From: Alphaproteobacteria bacterium
Lineage (GTDB): Bacteria; Pseudomonadota; Alphaproteobacteria; Bin95
DNA: 42,004 nucleotides
Direction: 5' to 3'
Assembly (NCBI GenBank): GCA_030833925.1
Contig: JAURGE010000004.1
Location: 1 to 42,004 of the forward strand
Notes under the pieces: model-generated
What the model saw: only the letters and a program-made list of their open reading frames with translations
The model's database searches: none
What the model was told of the DNA's origin: nothing
Program-made: the position numbers and the translations under genes
In this document: in pieces, positions 16,487 through 23,521 of the stretch
How positions within the stretch are numbered: the first letter of the stretch is position 1
Layout of the letters: each line of letters begins with the position of its first letter

Positions 16487-17548
16487 CTACTGGAGGTAGG
16501 TAGCCTTCATGAGCTGAGCTGCACCCCACTTACCGTAGGACTTACGGAAAGCGAGATAGCTATCAGCAACTTCCTTGAATTTTGGATCCTTTGCAGAATC
16601 TTCTTTCAAGACGTCAAGCCAAGCTTGCTCAAACACTGCGAGCTGATCATCTCTCCAGCGCATGGTCTTAACACCATACTTTTCGCCCATTTCAACCATG
16701 GCGCCTGGGTTAACAGCTTCTGTTTCAGCATAGGTGTTGTGAATGCTTTCACCACAAGCTACTTCAAGCGTGCGGCGCTGAGCGTCGTTCAGGCCTTTCC
16801 ACTTGTCCATGTTGATCAGGATCTGGCTGACCGAAGTCTGCTGATGCCAACCTGGGAAGTAGTTGTACTTGGCAATCTGATAGAAGCCGTACTTGATATC
16901 CATGGCAGGCATGGAGAACTCGGTTGCGTCGATGACGCCCTTTTCCAGAGCTGGGAAGATATCGCCACCAGCGAGGAGCTGAGTGGAAACACCAATCTTC
17001 TGCATGACGCGAGCGCCAAGACCGAAGAAGCGCATTTTCATGCCGCGAAGCTCGTCAAGTTCTTTGATTTCTTTGCGGAACCAGCCAGAGGTTTCTGGGC
17101 CAATCGCAAAGCAGTCCATTTGATGGATGTTGTTATCGGCGTAGAACTTCTGCTGAATTTGGTTGCCACCACCGAAAACTTTCCATGCGAAATATTCACC
17201 ATAACCTGGGCCGAATGGCACGGAGGTGAAGAATGCAAGGAACGGTGCCTTACCAACGTCATAACCAGCAGTCGTCCAAGCAGCTTCGAGCGAGCCCTTT
17301 GATGTAGCGTCAAAGCCTTCGTTTGCAGGAACAAGTGCACCTGGCTCGAAGAACTTCAGCTGCATCTCGCCGCCGGTCATATCATTAACGGTCTTAGAAA
17401 AACGGACCGCTGAAGTGCCAAGGTGTGGCACTGAAGAGCCCCACGCGCTGTGCAGTTTCCAACGGACGCGGTCAGCCTGAGCAGACGTCGCAGCAAGAGC
17501 TATAGCTGCGGCGGCTGAAACCAGACCGATTTTGGTCGAAAGTTTCAT
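16487..17548 (-). CDS. TRAP transporter periplasmic substrate-binding protein (DctP family)
   Basis: This secreted receptor delivers an organic acid to the TRAP permease. Residues 1-25 are a signal peptide ending AQA. The mature protein begins DRVRWKLHSAWGSSVPH, as in the TakP-like/mannitol-chloroaromatic subgroup. RGMKMRFFGLGARVMQKIG at 168-186 carries Arg173, the expected carboxylate-binding arginine. GGDIFPALEKGVIDATEF at 194-211 is the usual second signature. Its length of 353 residues is normal. The start has a strong GGGAGG seven bases upstream, fitting high expression. The ligand is likely a 2-oxo acid or a related carboxylate, inferred from the subgroup only. The gene is followed by dctM and dctQ. 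Confidence 0.93.
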   Translation of the reverse strand: MKLSTKIGLVSAAAAIALAATSAQADRVRWKLHSAWGSSVPHLGTSAVRFSKTVNDMTGGEMQLKFFEPGALVPANEGFDATSKGSLEAAWTTAGYDVGKAPFLAFFTSVPFGPGYGEYFAWKVFGGGNQIQQKFYADNNIHQMDCFAIGPETSGWFRKEIKELDELRGMKMRFFGLGARVMQKIGVSTQLLAGGDIFPALEKGVIDATEFSMPAMDIKYGFYQIAKYNYFPGWHQQTSVSQILINMDKWKGLNDAQRRTLEVACGESIHNTYAETEAVNPGAMVEMGEKYGVKTMRWRDDQLAVFEQAWLDVLKEDSAKDPKFKEVADSYLAFRKSYGKWGAAQLMKATYLQ

Positions 17549-17584
17549 TTAATTCCTCCCTGAGGATCTTGGTTTAAGACGGGC

Positions 17585-17614
17585 AACATACCCGGGGCAG
17601 AGTACAAGATGCAA
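17585..17614 (-). promoter_or_regulatory. candidate promoter of dctP
   Basis: On the minus strand TTGCAT (17614-17609) and TATGTT (17590-17585) are 18 bases apart and about 37 bases before the dctP start. This resembles a sigma-70 promoter with imperfect boxes. It would let dctP be transcribed separately from the SDR gene 129 bases upstream. The assignment rests on two short matches only. Confidence 0.25.
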
Positions 17615-17677
17615 GACATTGTTGACGCACCACTTGAAACGCAATCAAAAACGCCTATTCGAACCCTACTCTATGGA

Positions 17678-18445
17678 CTATCGTGGAGCCATCCGAATAG
17701 CCCCGTCAAGACGGATTACCTCTCCGTTTAGATAATCATTTCGTATAATTTCCATTGCGAGTGACCCATACTCTGATGCATGCCCAGTTCGTTTTGGGAA
17801 CGGCACTTGATCACCCAAAAGGTCGAGTGTCGCTTGCGGCAAACCCATAAGTAACGGCGTTAGCATTATCCCCGGCGCGATCGTACAGACCCTCACGCCA
17901 TGGCTAGAAAGATCACGGGCGGACTGGATGGTCAGACCTATGACACCACCTTTGGAAGCCGTGTACGCTGCCTGTCCAACCTGCCCCTCATACCCAGCCA
18001 CACTGGCTGTATTAACAATGACACCTTTCAAGCCATCTTCAGTCTTAGCCTCCAAATTAGCCATATCAGCGGCCGCAAGACGCAAAACATTGAAGGTACC
18101 TATCAGGTTGACCTCAATTATTTTTCGAAAATGTTCCAGCTCCATTGGCTTGCCTTGACGGTCGATTATTCGGACTGACCCGCCAATGCCGGCGCAGTTT
18201 ACGCACACCCTAGCCGCACCATGTGCCTCGCGGGCCTTGGTGAGCGCACTCGAAACCGAATCAGGGTCTGTAACATCAGCTGGTGTAGCTAAAGCGCCAA
18301 TCTCCGCCGCCGTAGCATTAGCTAAATCGGCATTTCGATCGATTAACGCGACCTTCGCTCCTGCTGCCACAAGCGCCTCTGCCGTAGCCCGACCTAAACC
18401 CGAAGCGCCGCCTGTTACGATCGCGGCTTCACCCTTTACATCCAC
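17678..18445 (-). CDS. short-chain dehydrogenase, 3-hydroxyacyl-CoA dehydrogenase type 2 (HSD17B10-like)
   Basis: The 255-residue SDR closely follows the type 2 3-hydroxyacyl-CoA dehydrogenase pattern, NAD-dependent oxidation of 3-hydroxyacyl-CoA. The nucleotide loop TGGASGLG is at 11-18. Catalytic Ser148, Tyr161 and Lys165 are present. The subgroup sequences VNTASVAGYEGQVGQAAY, VCTIAPGIMLTPLL and the C-terminal GEVIRLDGAIRM are clear. It lies upstream of the TRAP genes on the same strand with a 129-base gap. It could serve breakdown of the imported acid or branched-chain/fatty acyl-CoA turnover. Confidence 0.88.
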   Translation of the reverse strand: MDVKGEAAIVTGGASGLGRATAEALVAAGAKVALIDRNADLANATAAEIGALATPADVTDPDSVSSALTKAREAHGAARVCVNCAGIGGSVRIIDRQGKPMELEHFRKIIEVNLIGTFNVLRLAAADMANLEAKTEDGLKGVIVNTASVAGYEGQVGQAAYTASKGGVIGLTIQSARDLSSHGVRVCTIAPGIMLTPLLMGLPQATLDLLGDQVPFPKRTGHASEYGSLAMEIIRNDYLNGEVIRLDGAIRMAPR

Positions 18446-18574
18446 CCCTCAGTCTCCTCAAAAACTTTTATATCAAATTGCTAAACTGTCAGAGCATACA
18501 AGAGCAAGCAGATAGAAATATCAGCTGTAAATCTCGTCTTGTTTACCCGCAGTTAATTCGTCACATTGCGCACC

Positions 18575-18742
18575 ATGTCCGGCACAGAGCACAACAGAGA
18601 CACACCGTTAATTCCCAAGTGGGGCATCTATGGTGGCCTGATTATCATCCTAGCAACAGCTATTGCGGCACCGTTCTATCGGCAGACCGCCGAGTCGCTG
18701 CTGTGGGTAGGCGAGACTTTGAAAACAATATGCGGTTGGTAA
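18575..18742 (+). CDS. hypothetical 55-residue single-helix membrane protein
   Basis: An ATG at 18575 opens a 55-codon frame ending TAA at 18740-18742. The product starts hydrophilic (MSGTEHNRDTPLIPK), then has one strong membrane helix (WGIYGGLIIILATAIAAPFY, about 16-35), then an amphipathic tail ending CGW. It sits 30 bases before the MFS gene and reads in the same direction. No good ribosome-binding site is seen, and I recognise no family. The sharp hydrophobic segment in an otherwise polar frame argues for a real small protein. A 96-codon frame overlapping it in another phase has no such features. Confidence 0.45.
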   Translation: MSGTEHNRDTPLIPKWGIYGGLIIILATAIAAPFYRQTAESLLWVGETLKTICGW

Positions 18743-18772
18743 TGTTTACCAATCCGAGCGAGAAATAAAACG

Positions 18773-20056
18773 ATGTCGGGGAATTCCTCACAAAACGTAA
18801 GTGCAAGTGTCAATGAACGCTCATCAAAGGGCGGAGTTCCTGTCGGTTTTATGATCTTCTGTGGCGCAGTAATCGCACTTGTTTCAATGGGCGTCCGAAA
18901 TATGACGCCGCTTTGGCAAGCGCCAATGCTTCAAGACCTTGGTTGGTCTAGCAGTGACTTTACGATCGCTATCGCCACCCAAAACCTGATGTGGGGCGCC
19001 CTATCCCCTTTATTCGGCGGGCTGGCTGACCGGTTTGGTGCACCTCGGGTACTCATATTTGGAGCTCTGCTTCAGATTGCTGGCCTTTGGATAATGTCCA
19101 TGGCGAACGAGCCAACCGTATTCTTTTTGTCCGCCGGACTAATGATAGGAACCGCACAAGCAGCAGCTGGGATGGGCATAGTCCTTGGCGCCATTGGCCG
19201 TTTGGTGGATGAAAGTAAGCGAACCATGGCGTTTGGGCTTATAACGTCAGCATCTTCAGCGGGCATGGTTATCCTTACACCTATTGGAAGGGCTTTTCTT
19301 GAAACACAGGGATGGTCAGCCGCATTTCTTGCTATCGCCGCCCTATCTCTTCCGATGTTACTTTTGGCTCCTTTTATTGGACGCAAGCGCACAGCTGCAG
19401 AACCAACAACCGCTGAAGTCGCTCGTCAAACAGTCGGAGCCGCACTGTCAGAAGCGTTCAAACATCGGGGTTACATTTTGTTGACCGTTGGATTCTTCGT
19501 TTGTGGTTTCCATGTAACTTTTGTTGGCGCCCATTTTTCTAACTACCTTGAATCGGCAGGCCTTGGCTGGCAGCTAGGTGCAACAGCTCTGATGATCATT
19601 GGAGTATTTAACGTTTTTTCCTGTCTTGGATTTGGAATCATCGCAAGCACTCTCAGCAAAAAAGGTGTGCTATCGGTGATTTATTTCGGGCGGGCAGCTC
19701 TGTTTGGAGCATTTATAATGTTTCCACTGACGGAATGGTCCGTCTACATTTTCGCTGCCGTTCTAGGGCTTCTATGGCTTTCTACTGTTCCACCGACACA
19801 AGGTTTAGTTGCCCAACTTTTCGGCACCCAATACATGACAATGCTGTTTGGAGTGGTTTTCTTCAGCCATCAAATTGGAAGTTTCCTTGGAGCATGGCTG
19901 GGTGCTTTAGCATTCGATCAGCTTGGCAGCTACGATACGATATGGATGGCGTCGATAGGGCTTGGAGTTCTGTCTGGGATTTGCCATCTTTTCATTGATG
20001 AAAGTCCAGCGGCGCGACTGAGGACAAATGCCTCGGCAGCCACCCCGGCAGAATAA
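18773..20056 (+). CDS. MFS transporter, monocarboxylate-porter-like
   Basis: This 427-residue carrier has twelve hydrophobic segments and the MFS loop 2-3 motif GGLADRFGAPRV at about 82-93. It has the look of the oxalate/formate and monocarboxylate group, with APMLQDLGWSSSDFTIAIA in the first periplasmic loop. It is 11 bases upstream of the ThDP decarboxylase alpha gene, which points to import or export of a substrate or product of that enzyme. The substrate is not readable from sequence. Confidence 0.85.
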   Translation: MSGNSSQNVSASVNERSSKGGVPVGFMIFCGAVIALVSMGVRNMTPLWQAPMLQDLGWSSSDFTIAIATQNLMWGALSPLFGGLADRFGAPRVLIFGALLQIAGLWIMSMANEPTVFFLSAGLMIGTAQAAAGMGIVLGAIGRLVDESKRTMAFGLITSASSAGMVILTPIGRAFLETQGWSAAFLAIAALSLPMLLLAPFIGRKRTAAEPTTAEVARQTVGAALSEAFKHRGYILLTVGFFVCGFHVTFVGAHFSNYLESAGLGWQLGATALMIIGVFNVFSCLGFGIIASTLSKKGVLSVIYFGRAALFGAFIMFPLTEWSVYIFAAVLGLLWLSTVPPTQGLVAQLFGTQYMTMLFGVVFFSHQIGSFLGAWLGALAFDQLGSYDTIWMASIGLGVLSGICHLFIDESPAARLRTNASAATPAE

Positions 20057-20067
20057 AGCGAGGAAAC

Positions 20068-20589
20068 ATGGTTGAAGCCGTTGACTCAAGCTGGAAAGAC
20101 CAGCTTTACGAAACCATTAAGACTTTGAAGATTTCACAAGTCGTATACGTGCCGGATGCTGGTCACGCAAAATTAATTGACCGTTGTCTCGCAGATCCGG
20201 ACATAGATTGCTTTCCGTTAGTGAATGAATTCGAGTCCGTCGGCGTCTGCGTGGGAGCATGGCTTGGTGGGCGGCGCTCCTGTGTGCTGATGCAATCAAG
20301 CGGCATTGGCAACGCGATCAACGCACTTGGCCTTGTTCATTCGACGGGTGCCCCCTTCTTTGCGGTCGCGACAATGCGAGGCGAGTGGGGTGAGTTCAAC
20401 GGCTGGCAAACACCTATGGGCCAGTCCATCCCAAGGATGCTGGAAGCCGCCAATATCGTGGTGAATAGAGCAGAGACCGCAGCCGATGTAATTCCAGTCA
20501 CAGAAGCAAGTGGCAGGCTCGCGTTTAATTCTTACCTGCCAGTTTTCACCCTTATCTCTCAGCGCGCCACCGGCGCTAAAGTATTTTAG
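20068..20589 (+). CDS. ThDP-dependent 2-oxoacid decarboxylase, alpha (Pyr-domain) subunit, ComD-like
   Basis: The 173-residue protein is a stand-alone Pyr domain of a thiamin diphosphate enzyme. It is the size of sulfopyruvate decarboxylase alpha (ComD) and similar to the N-half of phosphonopyruvate decarboxylase. Glu54 in LVNEFESVGVCVGAWLGG stands where the cofactor-activating glutamate is expected. SSGIGNAINALG at 77-88 is the family loop. The beta subunit starts 12 bases downstream. Known relatives decarboxylate 3-sulfopyruvate or 3-phosphonopyruvate to the aldehyde. No other sulfonate or phosphonate gene lies nearby, so the substrate remains open. Confidence 0.82.
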   Translation: MVEAVDSSWKDQLYETIKTLKISQVVYVPDAGHAKLIDRCLADPDIDCFPLVNEFESVGVCVGAWLGGRRSCVLMQSSGIGNAINALGLVHSTGAPFFAVATMRGEWGEFNGWQTPMGQSIPRMLEAANIVVNRAETAADVIPVTEASGRLAFNSYLPVFTLISQRATGAKVF

Positions 20590-20601
20590 GAGGCGCGGAA
20601 T

Positions 20602-21207
20602 ATGACAACGGGATCACAAAACCGTCTGGAGCGCCGCGGAGCAGTCCACCGTCTCCTTGCAGAACGCAGTGCTGACCTTCTAGTTGTAGCGGGCCTTGGC
20701 TCCGCGATTTGGGATGCAGAGACAGCGGGTGAGACGCCTCTAAATTTCTACCTCCTTGGTGCAATGGGGAGTGCCACACCAACTGCTCTTGGCCTTGCCA
20801 CTGCTCAACCCGAAAAACGCGTTTTAGCTTTGGTCGGCGATGCCGAACTTGCAATGGGCATGTGGGCTCTTGCCACCATTGGGTGGCGCAAACCAGAAAA
20901 TCTATCAGTTGTCTGCCTGGACAATGGTCGCTTTGGCGAAACGGGCGGACAAGTTAGCCACACAGGGGTTAACTTAGACCTTGCTGGGGTTGCTGCCGCA
21001 TCGGGTTTCCAAACTGTGCGCAGGGTAAATGACGATTCTGGCATTGAAGAACTGCGCTCTCTCGTAATGAACGGCCCCGGCCCGGTTTTTGGGTTGGTAG
21101 AGATCACCGCCAATATGCCGCCTGTTCAAATGCCCATCCGAAACGGAGCAATTGGAATGGCACGATTCCGGGAAGCCCTTCTTGGCCCTGACTCCTTAAA
21201 AGAATAA
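20602..21207 (+). CDS. ThDP-dependent 2-oxoacid decarboxylase, beta (PP-domain) subunit, ComE-like
   Basis: The 201-residue protein is the cofactor-diphosphate/magnesium domain partner of the preceding subunit. The metal motif begins at residue 79 as GDAE, not the usual GDG, and reaches Asp107-Asn108 in LDNGRFGETGGQVSHT. That spacing and the GETG sequence are normal for sulfopyruvate/phosphonopyruvate decarboxylases. MGSATPTALGLA at 55-66 is also conserved in the group. The GDG-to-GDA change alters the loop that holds magnesium but keeps the ligand Asp80. An AGGAGG-like site (TTTTAGGAGGCG) lies before the ATG and overlaps the alpha stop, so the pair is likely co-expressed. Confidence 0.82.
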   Translation: MTTGSQNRLERRGAVHRLLAERSADLLVVAGLGSAIWDAETAGETPLNFYLLGAMGSATPTALGLATAQPEKRVLALVGDAELAMGMWALATIGWRKPENLSVVCLDNGRFGETGGQVSHTGVNLDLAGVAAASGFQTVRRVNDDSGIEELRSLVMNGPGPVFGLVEITANMPPVQMPIRNGAIGMARFREALLGPDSLKE

Positions 21208-21289
21208 TAAAAACCAGATTGAAGACGTTTTCACGGGACCTAAAACTCGTCTAAAAAGTTTTTCTAGTTCAGCAATTGGATGGGACCGC

Positions 21290-22276
21290 ATGCAGCGGAA
21301 ACCGGCTCAATACATTCCGGGCATTGTTGCTTTAGCTGTCCTATTGACAGCTGGCTGGATCCTGCGAGAAAAGCTGGGTGATCTAGAAATCGCTGAAATT
21401 TGGGCCCGAATAAAGGCAACGCCTTGGTCTAATGTCGGCAATACTCTGTTGTGCACGGCAGCAGCCTACCTTGTGCTCACTATCTACGATTCAACAGCAT
21501 TCGCTTATATCCAGCGACCGATGCAGTTTATGCGCATCATGTATGTCTCCTTCGTTGCATATGCCTTCAGTCACACTATCGGTTTGGGCGCTATCTCGGG
21601 TGGATCGGTTCGTTATCGCTTCTATTCACGCTGGGGGGTTTCAGCCTACGACATTGCAACCGTCATCATATTTGGGGGCATGGCTTATATACTTGGTATA
21701 ATCGCCGTCGCGGGACTGATTATTTTGGTCAATGCTAGCGAACTCAGCACGGCTCTTGGGGTATCAATTTGGGTAGCAAGGTTCGTTGGGATTGCCGCCG
21801 CTATAGTTGGCAGCGGTTATCTAGTTTGGAGTATCGCTGGAAGGCCATCATTCACAATCAAAGATAGGCGTTTCACACCACCCTCTTTAGCTATCGCAAT
21901 CACTCAAATCGGAACCGCTTGCCTTGAGTGGGGCTTTGCATCAGCGGCACTCTACTTTTTGCTACCTGCTGAAACCCAAGTTTCTTATTGGCACTTTGTT
22001 GCGATCTACGTCATTGGCTATGTGGTGGGTATGATTAGCCAAGCTCCTGGAGGCATAGGAGTTTTTGAAGCAGTGCTGCTTTTACTGCTTCCAGAGGCGA
22101 CGCCAAAAGATGCCCTTCTAGCTGCCGTGCTGACATATCGTGCACTGTACTTCCTTTTGCCATTTCTTGTTGCACTTGCAATGATGAGTGGTTCGGAAAT
22201 TCGCGGGTTTGCGCGAGCGGCTCGAAAGGTAGCCCTGACAAAAAGACGGCAAGATCGCCATTCCGAACTTAAATAA
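21290..22276 (+). CDS. flippase-like integral membrane protein (LPG synthase TM domain, UPF0104)
   Basis: This 328-residue protein has about eight hydrophobic segments. It matches the membrane half of MprF-type lysyl-phosphatidylglycerol synthases, without the cytosolic aminoacyl-transfer domain. Family-like sequences are SHTIGLGAISGGSVRYRFY at about 94-112 and GMISQAPGGIGVFEAVLL at about 247-264. Such stand-alone proteins are thought to move lipids or hydrophobic precursors across the inner membrane. It follows the ThDP beta gene by 82 bases and precedes the CoA-transferase by 23. A functional link to the decarboxylase is not evident. Confidence 0.8.
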   Translation: MQRKPAQYIPGIVALAVLLTAGWILREKLGDLEIAEIWARIKATPWSNVGNTLLCTAAAYLVLTIYDSTAFAYIQRPMQFMRIMYVSFVAYAFSHTIGLGAISGGSVRYRFYSRWGVSAYDIATVIIFGGMAYILGIIAVAGLIILVNASELSTALGVSIWVARFVGIAAAIVGSGYLVWSIAGRPSFTIKDRRFTPPSLAIAITQIGTACLEWGFASAALYFLLPAETQVSYWHFVAIYVIGYVVGMISQAPGGIGVFEAVLLLLLPEATPKDALLAAVLTYRALYFLLPFLVALAMMSGSEIRGFARAARKVALTKRRQDRHSELK

Positions 22277-22299
22277 ACTTCTGATCTGAGGGCTCCTAG

Positions 22300-23514
22300 A
22301 TGGGAACATCCAACCCTGTAATGCCAATGACTGGCGTGCGCGTGCTAGATATAGCAACGTTTATCGCAGCACCGATGGCGGCGGCGATTCTAGGCGAGTT
22401 TGGTGCCGACGTCATAAAAATTGAGCAGCCTGGCGGCGGTGATCCTTGGAGGCGCTACGGCACAAAATCAAAGCGTGCAGACTCCACTCTCGCCTGGCTA
22501 ACGGAAGCCCGAAATAAACGCTCTCTTACCCTTAATCTGAAAGCTCCAGAGGGAGCAGAGATATTCAAACGCTTGGTCAAAGAGGCAGACATTGTTACGG
22601 AAAATTTCCGCCCTGGCACTTTGGAGAAATGGGGCCTGGGGTACGACGTCCTTTCGGAAATAAATCCAAAAATCATTCTTATGCGTGTTTCTGGCTATGG
22701 GCAGACAGGACCCTACAGAACACGACCAGGATTTGCGCGCATTGCCCATGCTTTCGGAGGTTTGACACATCTTGCCGGAATGCCTGGCGGACCTCCCGTG
22801 ACCCCAGGATCAACCTCTCTCGGCGATTACATGACTGGCATGTATGGAGCAATCGGGTGCCTGCTTGCGCTGAGAGAGAGAGATAGATCCGGCAAAGGAC
22901 AGGAAATTGACTTAGCGCTTTATGAGAGCGTGTTCCGAGCCTTGGACGAGCTTGCTCCAGCTTTTGCTGCGACAGGATTTGTACGCGATCGGGAAGGTAT
23001 AAGTACGGTTAATGCTTGCCCCCACGGCCACTTTCAATGTGGAGATGGACGGTGGGTCGCGATCGCATGCACGTCCGATAAAATGTTTGAGCGCTTGGCT
23101 CGGGCCATGGGCAAGTCCGAACTTTCATCAGACAAATTATATGCAACCACAGCCAAGCGTTTGGCCGATAGGGAGAAGGTAGAAGGCTTGGTCTCGAGTT
23201 GGACTGGCTCGATGGACAGAGACCGTGTGATAGAAGCCTGCGTAAAGGACGAGGTTCCTATCGGTGCTGTTAACGCAATAAATGAAATCTTTGATGACCC
23301 ACACTTTCAAGCACGAGGCAACCTTGAAACGGTTAATGATCCCGAAACCGGGCCTGTTACTGTGCCAGCAGTGATACCCCGACTATCCCGAACGCCTGGT
23401 GAAATTAGAAATTTGGGCCCTGCACTCGGCAATGCAAACCAGAGCGTTCTGGAAGACCTTCTAGGCTTTAGCGCGAAGCAGATTACTGACCTTAAAGCAA
23501 AAGGCGTAGTTTGA
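22300..23514 (+). CDS. class III CoA-transferase (CaiB/BaiF family)
   Basis: This 404-residue enzyme moves CoA from one acyl-CoA to a free carboxylic acid in the cytosol. The start TGVRVLDIATFIAAPMAAAILGEFGADVIKIE is typical. Catalytic Asp176 lies in SLGDYMTGMYG, matching the aspartate that forms the acyl-anhydride in formyl-CoA transferase. SGYGQTGPY at 131-139 is also a class signature. Specificity within the family (formyl, succinyl, carnitine, mesaconyl, bile acid) cannot be called. It is the last gene of the plus-strand group and converges on the acyl-CoA ligase gene with seven bases between. Confidence 0.9.
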   Translation: MGTSNPVMPMTGVRVLDIATFIAAPMAAAILGEFGADVIKIEQPGGGDPWRRYGTKSKRADSTLAWLTEARNKRSLTLNLKAPEGAEIFKRLVKEADIVTENFRPGTLEKWGLGYDVLSEINPKIILMRVSGYGQTGPYRTRPGFARIAHAFGGLTHLAGMPGGPPVTPGSTSLGDYMTGMYGAIGCLLALRERDRSGKGQEIDLALYESVFRALDELAPAFAATGFVRDREGISTVNACPHGHFQCGDGRWVAIACTSDKMFERLARAMGKSELSSDKLYATTAKRLADREKVEGLVSSWTGSMDRDRVIEACVKDEVPIGAVNAINEIFDDPHFQARGNLETVNDPETGPVTVPAVIPRLSRTPGEIRNLGPALGNANQSVLEDLLGFSAKQITDLKAKGVV

Positions 23515-23521
23515 AGCGGCG

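Noticed and set aside
16319-17302. 327-codon open frame antisense to dctP
   Set aside because: It overlaps almost all of a strongly recognisable TRAP binding-protein gene with signal peptide and ribosome-binding site. The antisense product shows no domain pattern.
18478-18768. 96-codon plus-strand frame before the MFS gene
   Set aside because: The His/Arg-rich product has no domain or membrane segment. The overlapping 55-codon frame at 18575-18742 makes a better protein.
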